From NCBI GenBank assembly GCA_037893245.1, contig JBAIAA010000319.1, forward strand, positions 248,001-312,000: a DNA stretch of 64,000 nt, given 5' to 3'. This document shows positions 42,266-54,955 of the stretch, piece after piece. The stretch's first letter is position 1; each line of letters starts with the position of its first letter. The DNA is from Crossaster papposus (lineage: Eukaryota > Echinodermata > Asteroidea > Velatida > Solasteridae). The notes under the pieces were generated by a model. It searched no databases. It was not told the DNA's origin and saw only the letters and a program-made list of their open reading frames with translations. Both the position numbers and the translations under genes were made by a program.

Positions 42266-42834
42266 GTGACGATCCCCTACATATATACAGCGTTTGGAAA
42301 TGCTGTTGCTGATTGAGCGGCCATCGTGTTAACGCTTATTTGTGTACGTGAAAGAAAAACAGTTATAGTAAAATTATCGTGAAATATCGGAGGCATCCGA
42401 CTTCAAAATGCCGAGATTTTTGGATAGAAATGAAGAACACTTCATACGGGAGTCGGATAAAGGTGTCAACAAAAAATGGAAGTGGTCTTGGTTAGAGGCC
42501 GATGTGGATATTAAACTGCCTGGTAAACGTATTATTGCCGATAAAGTAAAGTGCAATCTCGGCGAGTTCGCCAGAAAGGTAGATATACCAGGGAAGTCGA
42601 TGTGCACGCTTTGCAATAAACTGATCAACTATGGAAATCGCGGGAAAAGTGCACTAAAAGCTCATGTTACCACAGCGGAACATGTAAATCTAGTGAAGAT
42701 AAGAAGGACAAATTATGTCATTTTGATACAGTTTGTATTTTAGTACTTGAGACTGAGGTGAATCAGAATGATATTGGCTTTTGTTATTGTTTAAAATCAA
42801 AATTCTCAAAATCTTCTCAAGAAATAAGAAATAA
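42266..42834. repeat. founder copy of the macrosatellite spacer (no tail)
   Basis: From GTGACGATCCCC at 42266 to CAAGAAATAAG at 42826 this matches the 686-bp spacers. It has normal single-copy DNA on its left and lacks their last 68 bases (TTTTGTTTACCC...AACAT). Private bases: TATATACAGCG, ACTTGAGACTGAGG, ATCTTCTCAAG. These identify it as the ancestral or outermost copy. Confidence 0.8.
42408..42743 (+). CDS. 111-residue zinc-finger ORF, founder copy (hAT-like N-terminus)
   Basis: Starts MPRFLDRNEEHFIRESDKG after an ATG in the context CAAAATGCC. Residues about 64-92 form a C2H2-type finger, SMCTLCNKLINYG ... LKAHVTTAEH (C-x2-C, H-x5-H spacing). I know similar short fingers at the N-termini of hAT-like transposases and related host proteins. 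A basic KWKWSW stretch precedes it. A GTAAAT right after GAACAT (codon 92) could be a splice donor, so this may be a first coding exon whose partner is lost. The ORF end (VILIQFVF) looks like intron read-through. Expression is unknown. Protein function beyond nucleic-acid binding cannot be inferred. Confidence 0.55.
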   Translation: MPRFLDRNEEHFIRESDKGVNKKWKWSWLEADVDIKLPGKRIIADKVKCNLGEFARKVDIPGKSMCTLCNKLINYGNRGKSALKAHVTTAEHVNLVKIRRTNYVILIQFVF

Positions 42835-45800
42835 GGTCCATCTCCGGTCCATCTCCGGTCCATCTCCGGTCCATCTCCGGTCCATCTCCGGTCCATCTCC
42901 GGTCCATCTCCGGTCCATCTCCGGTCCATCTCCGGTCCATCTCCGGTCCATCTCCGGTCCATCTCCGGTCCATCTCCGGTCCATCTCCGGTCCATCTCCG
43001 GTCCATCTCCGGTCCATCTCCGGTCCATCTCCGGTCCATCTCCGGTCCATCTCCGGTCCATCTCCGGTCCATCTCCGGTCCATCTCCGGTCCATCTCCGG
43101 TCCATCTCCGGTCCATCTCCGGTCCATCTCCGGTCCATCTCCGGTCCATCTCCGGTCCATCTCCGGTCCATCTCCGGTCCATCTCCGGTCCATCTCCGGT
43201 CCATCTCCGGTCCATCTCCGGTCCATCTCCGGTCCATCTCCGGTCCATCCCCGGTCCATCCCCGGTCCATCCCCGGTCCATCCCCGGTCCATCCCCGGTC
43301 CATCCCCGGTCCATCCCCGGTCCATCCCCGGTCCATCCCCGGTCCATCCCCGGTCCATCCCCGGTCCATCCCCGGTCCATCCCCGGTCCATCCCCGGTCC
43401 ATCCCCGGTCCATCCCCGGTCCATCCCCGGTCCATCCCCGGTCCATCCCCGGTCCATCCCCGGTCCATCCCCGGTCCATCCCCGGTCCATCCCCGGTCCA
43501 TCCCCGGTCCATCCCCGGTCCATCCCCGGTCCATCCCCGGTCCATCCCCGGTCCATCCCCGGTCCATCCCCGGTCCATCCCCGGTCCATCCCCGGTCCAT
43601 CCCCGGTCCATCCCCGGTCCATCCCCGGTCCATCCCCGGTCCATCCCCGGTCCATCCCCGGTCCATCCCCGGTCCATCCCCGGTCCATCCCCGGTCCATC
43701 CCCGGTCCATCCCCGGTCCATCCCCGGTCCATCCCCGGTCCATCCCCGGTCCATCCCCGGTCCATCCCCGGTCCATCCCCGGTCCATCCCCGGTCCATCC
43801 CCGGTCCATCCCCGGTCCATCCCCGGTCCATCCCCGGTCCATCCCCGGTCCATCCCCGGTCCATCCCCGGTCCATCCCCGGTCCATCCCCGGTCCATCCC
43901 CGGTCCATCCCCGGTCCATCCCCGGTCCATCCCCGGTCCATCCCCGGTCCATCCCCGGTCCATCCCCGGTCCATCCCCGGTCCATCCCCGGTCCATCCCC
44001 GGTCCATCCCCGGTCCATCCCCGGTCCATCCCCGGTCCATCCCCGGTCCATCCCCGGTCCATCCCCGGTCCATCCCCGGTCCATCCCCGGTCCATCCCCG
44101 GTCCATCCCCGGTCCATCCCCGGTCCATCCCCGGTCCATCCCCGGTCCATCCCCGGTCCATCCCCGGTCCATCCCCGGTCCATCCCCGGTCCATCCCCGG
44201 TCCATCCCCGGTCCATCCCCGGTCCATCCCCGGTCCATCCCCGGTCCATCCCCGGTCCATCCCCGGTCCATCCCCGGTCCATCCCCGGTCCATCCCCGGT
44301 CCATCCCCGGTCCATCCCCGGTCCATCCCCGGTCCATCCCCGGTCCATCCCCGGTCCATCCCCGGTCCATCCCCGGTCCATCCCCGGTCCATCCCCGGTC
44401 CATCCCCGGTCCATCCCCGGTCCATCCCCGGTCCATCCCCGGTCCATCCCCGGTCCATCCCCGGTCCATCCCCGGTCCATCCCCGGTCCATCCCCGGTCC
44501 ATCCCCGGTCCATCCCCGGTCCATCCCCGGTCCATCCCCGGTCCATCCCCGGTCCATCCCCGGTCCATCCCCGGTCCATCCCCGGTCCATCCCCGGTCCA
44601 TCCCCGGTCCATCCCCGGTCCATCCCCGGTCCATCCCCGGTCCATCCCCGGTCCATCCCCGGTCCATCCCCGGTCCATCCCCGGTCCATCCCCGGTCCAT
44701 CCCCGGTCCATCCCCGGTCCATCCCCGGTCCATCCCCGGTCCATCCCCGGTCCATCCCCGGTCCATCCCCGGTCCATCCCCGGTCCATCCCCGGTCCATC
44801 CCCGGTCCATCCCCGGTCCATCCCCGGTCCATCCCCGGTCCATCCCCGGTCCATCCCCGGTCCATCCCCGGTCCATCCCCGGTCCATCCCCGGTCCATCC
44901 CCGGTCCATCCCCGGTCCATCCCCGGTCCATCCCCGGTCCATCCCCGGTCCATCCCCGGTCCATCCCCGGTCCATCCCCGGTCCATCCCCGGTCCATCCC
45001 CGGTCCATCCCCGGTCCATCCCCGGTCCATCCCCGGTCCATCCCCGGTCCATCCCCGGTCCATCCCCGGTCCATCCCCGGTCCATCCCCGGTCCATCCCC
45101 GGTCCATCCCCGGTCCATCCCCGGTCCATCCCCGGTCCATCCCCGGTCCATCCCCGGTCCATCCCCGGTCCATCCCCGGTCCATCCCCGGTCCATCCCCG
45201 GTCCATCCCCGGTCCATCCCCGGTCCATCCCCGGTCCATCCCCGGTCCATCCCCGGTCCATCCCCGGTCCATCCCCGGTCCATCCCCGGTCCATCCCCGG
45301 TCCATCCCCGGTCCATCCCCGGTCCATCCCCGGTCCATCCCCGGTCCATCCCCGGTCCATCCCCGGTCCATCCCCGGTCCATCCCCGGTCCATCCCCGGT
45401 CCATCCCCGGTCCATCCCCGGTCCATCCCCGGTCCATCCCCGGTCCATCCCCGGTCCATCCCCGGTCCATCCCCGGTCCATCCCCGGTCCATCCCCGGTC
45501 CATCCCCGGTCCATCCCCGGTCCATCCCCGGTCCATCCCCGGTCCATCCCCGGTCCATCCCCGGTCCATCCCCGGTCCATCCCCGGTCCATCCCCGGTCC
45601 ATCCCCGGTCCATCCCCGGTCCATCCCCGGTCCATCCCCGGTCCATCCCCGGTCCATCCCCGGTCCATCCCCGGTCCATCCCCGGTCCATCCCCGGTCCA
45701 TCCCCGGTCCATCCCCGGTCCATCCCCGGTCCATCCCCGGTCCATCCCCGGTCCATCCCCGGTCCATCCCCGGTCCATCCCCGGTCCATCCCCGGTCCAT

Positions 45801-46877
45801 CCCCGGTCCATCCCCGGTCCATCCCCGGTCCATCCCCGGTCCATCCCCGGTCCATCCCCGGTCCATCCCCGGTCCATCCCCGGTCCATCCCCGGTCCATC
45901 CCCGGTCCATCCCCGGTCCATCCCCGGTCCATCCCCGGTCCATCCCCGGTCCATCCCCGGTCCATCCCCGGTCCATCCCCGGTCCATCCCCGGTCCATCC
46001 CCGGTCCATCCCCGGTCCATCCCCGGTCCATCCCCGGTCCATCCCCGGTCCATCCCCGGTCCATCCCCGGTCCATCCCCGGTCCATCCCCGGTCCATCCC
46101 CGGTCCATCCCCGGTCCATCCCCGGTCCATCCCCGGTCCATCCCCGGTCCATCCCCGGTCCATCCCCGGTCCATCCCCGGTCCATCCCCGGTCCATCCCC
46201 GGTCCATCCCCGGTCCATCCCCGGTCCATCCCCGGTCCATCCCCGGTCCATCCCCGGTCCATCCCCGGTCCATCCCCGGTCCATCCCCGGTCCATCCCCG
46301 GTCCATCCCCGGTCCATCCCCGGTCCATCCCCGGTCCATCCCCGGTCCATCCCCGGTCCATCCCCGGTCCATCCCCGGTCCATCCCCGGTCCATCCCCGG
46401 TCCATCCCCGGTCCATCCCCGGTCCATCCCCGGTCCATCCCCGGTCCATCCCCGGTCCATCCCCGGTCCATCCCCGGTCCATCCCCGGTCCATCCCCGGT
46501 CCATCCCCGGTCCATCCCCGGTCCATCCCCGGTCCATCCCCGGTCCATCCCCGGTCCATCCCCGGTCCATCCCCGGTCCATCCCCGGTCCATCCCCGGTC
46601 CATCCCCGGTCCATCCCCGGTCCATCCCCGGTCCATCCCCGGTCCATCCCCGGTCCATCCCCGGTCCATCCCCGGTCCATCCCCGGTCCATCCCCGGTCC
46701 ATCCCCGGTCCATCCCCGGTCCATCCCCGGTCCATCCCCGGTCCATCCCCGGTCCATCCCCGGTCCATCCCCGGTCCATCCCCGGTCCATCCCCGGTCCA
46801 TCCCCGGTCCATCCCCGGTCCATCCCCGGTCCATCCCCGGTCCATCCCCGGTCCATCCCCGGTCCATCCCCGGTCCA
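42835..46877. repeat. 11-bp minisatellite array 1 (about 367 units)
   Basis: The first about 37 units (42835-43243) are GGTCCATCTCC; the remaining about 330 are GGTCCATCCCC without visible exception. Because 11 is prime to 3 and no stop occurs, several reading frames stay open for over 1,300 codons on both strands. They encode 11-residue repeats such as IPGPSPVHPRS and are not considered genes. Confidence 0.97.
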
Positions 46878-47563
46878 GATTCTTATTTAAACTTGTTTTT
46901 GTTTTAATTTTTCAAGAAGGACCTTTTAGAAGTGACGATCCCCTACATATATATAGCGTTTGGAAATGCTGTTGCTGATTGAGCGGCCATCGTGTTAACG
47001 CTTATTTGTGTACGTGAAAGAAAAACAGTTATAGTAAAATTATCGTGAAATATCGGAGGCATCCGACTTCAAAATGCCGAGATTTTTGGATAGAAATGAA
47101 GAACACTTCATACGGGAGTCGGATAAAGGTGTCAACAAAAAATGGAAGTGGTCTTGGTTAGAGGCCGATGTGGATATTAAACTGCCTGGTAAACGTATTA
47201 TTGCCGATAAAGTAAAGTGCAATCTCGGCGAGTTCGCCAGAAAGGTAGATATACCAGGGAAGTCGATGTGCACGCTTTGCAATAAACTGATCAACTATGG
47301 AAATCGCGGGAAAAGTGCACTAAAAGCTCATGTTACCACAGCGGAACATGTAAATCTAGTGAAGATAAGAAGGACAAATTATGTCATTTTGATACAGTTT
47401 GTATTTTAGTACTTGAGTCTGAGGTGAATCAGAATGATATTGGCTTTTGTTATTGTTTAAAATCAAAATTCTCAAAATCTTTTCAAGAAATAAGTTTTGT
47501 TTACCCATTCATTTAAAAACTGCTATTAAAGCTCGCAAGGTTTGGTTAAAAGTAATATACAAC
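46878..47563. repeat. macrosatellite spacer 1 (686 bp)
   Basis: Begins GATTCTTATTTAAACTTG, contains the zinc-finger ORF and ends TATACAAC before CATCCCC. Joins a 40715-like 57-bp piece to the 42266-like body at a GT dinucleotide, then adds a 68-bp tail not seen elsewhere in the window. Confidence 0.95.
47074..47409 (+). CDS. zinc-finger ORF, copy 2
   Basis: Protein identical to the founder copy, in spacer 1. Confidence 0.5.
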   Translation: MPRFLDRNEEHFIRESDKGVNKKWKWSWLEADVDIKLPGKRIIADKVKCNLGEFARKVDIPGKSMCTLCNKLINYGNRGKSALKAHVTTAEHVNLVKIRRTNYVILIQFVF

Positions 47564-48202
47564 ATCCCCGGTCCATCCCCGGTCCATCCCCGGTCCATCC
47601 CCGGTCCATCCCCGGTCCATCCCCGGTCCATCCCCGGTCCATCCCCGGTCCATCCCCGGTCCATCCCCGGTCCATCCCCGGTCCATCCCCGGTCCATCCC
47701 CGGTCCATCCCCGGTCCATCCCCGGTCCATCCCCGGTCCATCCCCGGTCCATCCCCGGTCCATCCCCGGTCCATCCCCGGTCCATCCCCGGTCCATCCCC
47801 GGTCCATCCCCGGTCCATCCCCGGTCCATCCCCGGTCCATCCCCGGTCCATCCCCGGTCCATCCCCGGTCCATCCCCGGTCCATCCCCGGTCCATCCCCG
47901 GTCCATCCCCGGTCCATCCCCGGTCCATCCCCGGTCCATCCCCGGTCCATCCCCGGTCCATCCCCGGTCCATCCCCGGTCCATCCCCGGTCCATCCCCGG
48001 TCCATCCCCGGTCCATCCCCGGTCCATCCCCGGTCCATCCCCGGTCCATCCCCGGTCCATCCCCGGTCCATCCCCGGTCCATCCCCGGTCCATCCCCGGT
48101 CCATCCCCGGTCCATCCCCGGTCCATCCCCGGTCCATCCCCGGTCCATCCCCGGTCCATCCCCGGTCCATCCCCGGTCCATCCCCGGTCCATCCCCGGTC
48201 CA
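47564..48202. repeat. 11-bp array 2 (about 58 units)
   Basis: All units of the CCCC type. Confidence 0.97.
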
Positions 48203-48888
48203 GATTCTTATTTAAACTTGTTTTTGTTTTAATTTTTCAAGAAGGACCTTTTAGAAGTGACGATCCCCTACATATATATAGCGTTTGGAAATGCTGTTGC
48301 TGATTGAGCGGCCATCGTGTTAACGCTTATTTGTGTACGTGAAAGAAAAACAGTTATAGTAAAATTATCGTGAAATATCGGAGGCATCCGACTTCAAAAT
48401 GCCGAGATTTTTGGATAGAAATGAAGAACACTTCATACGGGAGTCGGATAAAGGTGTCAACAAAAAATGGAAGTGGTCTTGGTTAGAGGCCGATGTGGAT
48501 ATTAAACTGCCTGGTAAACGTATTATTGCCGATAAAGTAAAGTGCAATCTCGGCGAGTTCGCCAGAAAGGTAGATATACCAGGGAAGTCGATGTGCACGC
48601 TTTGCAATAAACTGATCAACTATGGAAATCGCGGGAAAAGTGCACTAAAAGCTCATGTTACCACAGCGGAACATGTAAATCTAGTGAAGATAAGAAGGAC
48701 AAATTATGTCATTTTGATACAGTTTGTATTTTAGTACTTGAGTCTGAGGTGAATCAGAATGATATTGGCTTTTGTTATTGTTTAAAATCAAAATTCTCAA
48801 AATCTTTTCAAGAAATAAGTTTTGTTTACCCATTCATTTAAAAACTGCTATTAAAGCTCGCAAGGTTTGGTTAAAAGTAATATACAAC
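48203..48888. repeat. macrosatellite spacer 2 (686 bp), ORF at 48399-48734
   Basis: Same as spacer 1; ORF copy 3 is identical in protein. Confidence 0.95.
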
Positions 48889-49901
48889 ATCCCCGGTCCA
48901 TCCCCGGTCCATCCCCGGTCCATCCCCGGTCCATCCCCGGTCCATCCCCGGTCCATCCCCGGTCCATCCCCGGTCCATCCCCGGTCCATCCCCGGTCCAT
49001 CCCCGGTCCATCCCCGGTCCATCCCCGGTCCATCCCCGGTCCATCCCCGGTCCATCCCCGGTCCATCCCCGGTCCATCCCCGGTCCATCCCCGGTCCATC
49101 CCCGGTCCATCCCCGGTCCATCCCCGGTCCATCCCCGGTCCATCCCCGGTCCATCCCCGGTCCATCCCCGGTCCATCCCCGGTCCATCCCCGGTCCATCC
49201 CCGGTCCATCCCCGGTCCATCCCCGGTCCATCCCCGGTCCATCCCCGGTCCATCCCCGGTCCATCCCCGGTCCATCCCCGGTCCATCCCCGGTCCATCCC
49301 CGGTCCATCCCCGGTCCATCCCCGGTCCATCCCCGGTCCATCCCCGGTCCATCCCCGGTCCATCCCCGGTCCATCCCCGGTCCATCCCCGGTCCATCCCC
49401 GGTCCATCCCCGGTCCATCCCCGGTCCATCCCCGGTCCATCCCCGGTCCATCCCCGGTCCATCCCCGGTCCATCCCCGGTCCATCCCCGGTCCATCCCCG
49501 GTCCATCCCCGGTCCATCCCCGGTCCATCCCCGGTCCATCCCCGGTCCATCCCCGGTCCATCCCCGGTCCATCCCCGGTCCATCCCCGGTCCATCCCCGG
49601 TCCATCCCCGGTCCATCCCCGGTCCATCCCCGGTCCATCCCCGGTCCATCCCCGGTCCATCCCCGGTCCATCCCCGGTCCATCCCCGGTCCATCCCCGGT
49701 CCATCCCCGGTCCATCCCCGGTCCATCCCCGGTCCATCCCCGGTCCATCCCCGGTCCATCCCCGGTCCATCCCCGGTCCATCCCCGGTCCATCCCCGGTC
49801 CATCCCCGGTCCATCCCCGGTCCATCCCCGGTCCATCCCCGGTCCATCCCCGGTCCATCCCCGGTCCATCCCCGGTCCATCCCCGGTCCATCCCCGGTCC
49901 A
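48889..49901. repeat. 11-bp array 3 (about 92 units)
   Basis: Length 1,013 bp, the same as array 9. Confidence 0.97.
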
Positions 49902-50587
49902 GATTCTTATTTAAACTTGTTTTTGTTTTAATTTTTCAAGAAGGACCTTTTAGAAGTGACGATCCCCTACATATATATAGCGTTTGGAAATGCTGTTGCT
50001 GATTGAGCGGCCATCGTGTTAACGCTTATTGGTGTACGTGAAAGAAAAACAGTTATAGTAAAATTATCGTGAAATATCGGAGGCATCCGACTTCAAAATG
50101 CCGAGATTTTTGGATAGAAATGAAGAACACTTCATACGGGAGTCGGATAAAGGTGTCAACAAAAAATGGAAGTGGTCTTGGTTAGAGGCCGATGTGGATA
50201 TTAAACTGCCTGGTAAACGTATTATTGCCGATAAAGTAAAGTGCAATCTCGGCGAGTTCGCCAGAAAGGTAGATATACCAGGGAAGTCGATGTGCACGCT
50301 TTGCAATAAACTGATCAACTATGGAAATCGCGGGAAAAGTGCACTAAAAGCTCATGTTACCACAGCGGAACATGTAAATCTAGTGAAGATAAGAAGGACA
50401 AATTATGTCATTTTGATACAGTTTGTATTTTAGTACTTGAGTCTGAGGTGAATCAGAATGATATTGGCTTTTGTTATTGTTTAAAATCAAAATTCTCAAA
50501 ATCTTTTCAAGAAATAAGTTTTGTTTACCCATTCATTTAAAAACTGCTATTAAAGCTCGCAAGGTTTGGTTAAAAGTAATATACAAC
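49902..50587. repeat. macrosatellite spacer 3 (686 bp), ORF at 50098-50433
   Basis: Private variant CTTATTGGTGTACG (others TTTGTG), shared only with spacer 7. Confidence 0.95.
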
Positions 50588-51435
50588 ATCCCCGGTCCAT
50601 CCCCGGTCCATCCCCGGTCCATCCCCGGTCCATCCCCGGTCCATCCCCGGTCCATCCCCGGTCCATCCCCGGTCCATCCCCGGTCCATCCCCGGTCCATC
50701 CCCGGTCCATCCCCGGTCCATCCCCGGTCCATCCCCGGTCCATCCCCGGTCCATCCCCGGTCCATCCCCGGTCCATCCCCGGTCCATCCCCGGTCCATCC
50801 CCGGTCCATCCCCGGTCCATCCCCGGTCCATCCCCGGTCCATCCCCGGTCCATCCCCGGTCCATCCCCGGTCCATCCCCGGTCCATCCCCGGTCCATCCC
50901 CGGTCCATCCCCGGTCCATCCCCGGTCCATCCCCGGTCCATCCCCGGTCCATCCCCGGTCCATCCCCGGTCCATCCCCGGTCCATCCCCGGTCCATCCCC
51001 GGTCCATCCCCGGTCCATCCCCGGTCCATCCCCGGTCCATCCCCGGTCCATCCCCGGTCCATCCCCGGTCCATCCCCGGTCCATCCCCGGTCCATCCCCG
51101 GTCCATCCCCGGTCCATCCCCGGTCCATCCCCGGTCCATCCCCGGTCCATCCCCGGTCCATCCCCGGTCCATCCCCGGTCCATCCCCGGTCCATCCCCGG
51201 TCCATCCCCGGTCCATCCCCGGTCCATCCCCGGTCCATCCCCGGTCCATCCCCGGTCCATCCCCGGTCCATCCCCGGTCCATCCCCGGTCCATCCCCGGT
51301 CCATCCCCGGTCCATCCCCGGTCCATCCCCGGTCCATCCCCGGTCCATCCCCGGTCCATCCCCGGTCCATCCCCGGTCCATCCCCGGTCCATCCCCGGTC
51401 CATCCCCGGTCCATCCCCGGTCCATCCCCGGTCCA
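50588..51435. repeat. 11-bp array 4 (about 77 units)
   Basis: Homogeneous CCCC type. Confidence 0.97.
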
Positions 51436-52121
51436 GATTCTTATTTAAACTTGTTTTTGTTTTAATTTTTCAAGAAGGACCTTTTAGAAGTGACGATCCC
51501 CTACATATATATAGCGTTTGGAAATGCTGTTGCTGATTGAGCGGCCATCGTGTTAACGCTTATTTGTGTACGTGAAAGAAAAACAGTTATAGTAAAATTA
51601 TCGTGAAATATCGGAGGCATCCGACTTCAAAATGCCGAGATTTTTGGATAGAAATGAAGAACACTTCATACGGGAGTCGGATAAAGGTGTCAACAAAAAA
51701 TGGAAGTGGTCTTGGTTAGAGGCCGATGTGGATATTAAACTGCCTGGTAAACGTATTATTGCCGATAAAGTAAAGTGCAATCTCGGCGAGTTCGCCAGAA
51801 AGGTAGATATACCAGGGAAGTCGATGTGCACGCTTTGCAATAAACTGATCAACTATGGAAATCGCGGGAAAAGTGCACTAAAAGCTCATGTTACCACAGC
51901 GGAACATGTAAATCTAGTGAAGATAAGAAGGACAAATTATGTCATTTTGATACAGTTTGTATTTTAGTACTTGAGTCTGAGGTGAATCAGAATGATATTG
52001 GCTTTTGTTATTGTTTAAAATCAAAATTCTCAAAATCTTTTCAAGAAATAAGTTTTGTTTACCCATTCATTTAAAAACTGCTATTAAAGCTCGCAAGGTT
52101 TGGTTAAAAGTAATATACAAC
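51436..52121. repeat. macrosatellite spacer 4 (686 bp), ORF at 51632-51967
   Basis: No private variant noticed. Confidence 0.95.
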
Positions 52122-52892
52122 ATCCCCGGTCCATCCCCGGTCCATCCCCGGTCCATCCCCGGTCCATCCCCGGTCCATCCCCGGTCCATCCCCGGTCCAT
52201 CCCCGGTCCATCCCCGGTCCATCCCCGGTCCATCCCCGGTCCATCCCCGGTCCATCCCCGGTCCATCCCCGGTCCATCCCCGGTCCATCCCCGGTCCATC
52301 CCCGGTCCATCCCCGGTCCATCCCCGGTCCATCCCCGGTCCATCCCCGGTCCATCCCCGGTCCATCCCCGGTCCATCCCCGGTCCATCCCCGGTCCATCC
52401 CCGGTCCATCCCCGGTCCATCCCCGGTCCATCCCCGGTCCATCCCCGGTCCATCCCCGGTCCATCCCCGGTCCATCCCCGGTCCATCCCCGGTCCATCCC
52501 CGGTCCATCCCCGGTCCATCCCCGGTCCATCCCCGGTCCATCCCCGGTCCATCCCCGGTCCATCCCCGGTCCATCCCCGGTCCATCCCCGGTCCATCCCC
52601 GGTCCATCCCCGGTCCATCCCCGGTCCATCCCCGGTCCATCCCCGGTCCATCCCCGGTCCATCCCCGGTCCATCCCCGGTCCATCCCCGGTCCATCCCCG
52701 GTCCATCCCCGGTCCATCCCCGGTCCATCCCCGGTCCATCCCCGGTCCATCCCCGGTCCATCCCCGGTCCATCCCCGGTCCATCCCCGGTCCATCCCCGG
52801 TCCATCCCCGGTCCATCCCCGGTCCATCCCCGGTCCATCCCCGGTCCATCCCCGGTCCATCCCCGGTCCATCCCCGGTCCATCCCCGGTCCA
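52122..52892. repeat. 11-bp array 5 (about 70 units)
   Basis: Homogeneous CCCC type. Confidence 0.97.
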
Positions 52893-53898
52893 GATTCTTA
52901 TTTAAACTTGTTTTTGTTTTAATTTTTCAAGAAGGACCTTTTAGAAGTGACGATCCCCTACATATATATAGCGTTTGGAAATGCTGTTGCTGATTGAGCG
53001 GCCATCGTGTTAACGCTTATTTGTGTACGTGAAAGAAAAACAGTTATAGTAAAATTATCGTGAAATATCGGAGGCATCCGACTTCAAAATGCCGAGATTT
53101 TTGGATAGAAATGAAGAACACTTCATACGGGAGTCGGATAAAGGTGTCAACAAAAAATGGAAGTGGTCTTGGTTAGAGGCCGATGTGGATATTAAACTGC
53201 CTGGTAAACGTATTATTGCCGATAAAGTAAAGTGCAATCTCGGCGAGTTCGCCAGAAAGGTAGATATACCAGGGAAGTCGATGTGCACGCTTTGCAATAA
53301 ACTGATCAACTATGGAAATCGCGGGAAAAGTGCACTAAAAGCTCATGTTACCACAGCGGAACATGTAAATCTAGTGAAGATAAGAAGGACAAATTATGTC
53401 ATTTTGATACAGTTTGTATTTTAGTACTTGAGTCTGAGGTGAATCAGAATGATATTGGCTTTTGTTATTGTTTAAAATCAAAATTCTCAAAATCTTTTCA
53501 AGAAATAAGTTTTGTTTACCCATTCATTTAAAAACTGCTATTAAAGCTCAAGTGCAATCTCGGCGAGTTCGCCAGAAAGGTAGATATACCAGGGAAGTCG
53601 ATGTGCACGCTTTGCAATAAACTGATCAACTATGGAAATCGCGGGAAAAGTGCACTAAAAGCTCATGTTACCACAGCGGAACATGTAAATCTAGTGAAGA
53701 TAAGAAGGACAAATTATGTCATTTTGATACAGTTTGTATTTTAGTACTTGAGTCTGAGGTGAATCAGAATGATATTGGCTTTTGTTATTGTTTAAAATCA
53801 AAATTCTCAAAATCTTCTCAAGAAATAAGTTTTGTTTACCCATTCATTTAAAAACTGCTATTAAAGCTCGCAAGGTTTGGTTAAAAGTAATATACAAC
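52893..53898. repeat. macrosatellite spacer 5 (1,006 bp) with internal 320-bp duplication
   Basis: Full ORF at 53089-53424. Bases 53231-53550 are repeated as 53551-53870, so a second, N-terminally truncated ORF copy follows. The duplicate carries ATCTTCTCAAG, a variant otherwise seen only in the founder at 42811. Confidence 0.95.
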
Positions 53899-54955
53899 AT
53901 CCCCGGTCCATCCCCGGTCCATCCCCGGTCCATTCCCGGTCCATCCCCGGTCCATCCCCGGTCCATCCCCGGTCCATCCCCGGTCCATCCCCGGTCCATC
54001 CCCGGTCCATCCCCGGTCCATCCCCGGTCCATCCCCGGTCCATCCCCGGTCCATCCCCGGTCCATCCCCGGTCCATCCCCGGTCCATCCCCGGTCCATCC
54101 CCGGTCCATCCCCGGTCCATCCCCGGTCCATCCCCGGTCCATCCCCGGTCCATCCCCGGTCCATCCCCGGTCCATCCCCGGTCCATCCCCGGTCCATCCC
54201 CGGTCCATCCCCGGTCCATCCCCGGTCCATCCCCGGTCCATCCCCGGTCCATCCCCGGTCCATCCCCGGTCCATCCCCGGTCCATCCCCGGTCCATCCCC
54301 GGTCCATCCCCGGTCCATCCCCGGTCCATCCCCGGTCCATCCCCGGTCCATCCCCGGTCCATCCCCGGTCCATCCCCGGTCCATCCCCGGTCCATCCCCG
54401 GTCCATCCCCGGTCCATCCCCGGTCCATCCCCGGTCCATCCCCGGTCCATCCCCGGTCCATCCCCGGTCCATCCCCGGTCCATCCCCGGTCCATCCCCGG
54501 TCCATCCCCGGTCCATCCCCGGTCCATCCCCGGTCCATCCCCGGTCCATCCCCGGTCCATCCCCGGTCCATCCCCGGTCCATCCCCGGTCCATCCCCGGT
54601 CCATCCCCGGTCCATCCCCGGTCCATCCCCGGTCCATCCCCGGTCCATCCCCGGTCCATCCCCGGTCCATCCCCGGTCCATCCCCGGTCCATCCCCGGTC
54701 CATCCCCGGTCCATCCCCGGTCCATCCCCGGTCCATCCCCGGTCCATCCCCGGTCCATCCCCGGTCCATCCCCGGTCCATCCCCGGTCCATCCCCGGTCC
54801 ATCCCCGGTCCATCCCCGGTCCATCCCCGGTCCATCCCCGGTCCATCCCCGGTCCATCCCCGGTCCATCCCCGGTCCATCCCCGGTCCATCCCCGGTCCA
54901 TCCCCGGTCCATCCCCGGTCCATCCCCGGTCCATCCCCGGTCCATCCCCGGTCCA
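53899..54955. repeat. 11-bp array 6 (about 96 units)
   Basis: One variant unit (CATTCCCGG at about 53931) near the left edge, shared with array 7. Confidence 0.97.

Noticed and set aside
42374-42628. 84-codon minus-strand frame in each spacer
   Set aside because: It is complementary to the zinc-finger ORF and has no recognisable feature; conservation follows from overall spacer identity.
42690-46978. Open frames of 1,340-1,406 codons on both strands
   Set aside because: They are produced by an 11-bp repeat that has no stop in several frames. Both strands and multiple frames are equally open and no start or splice context supports them.
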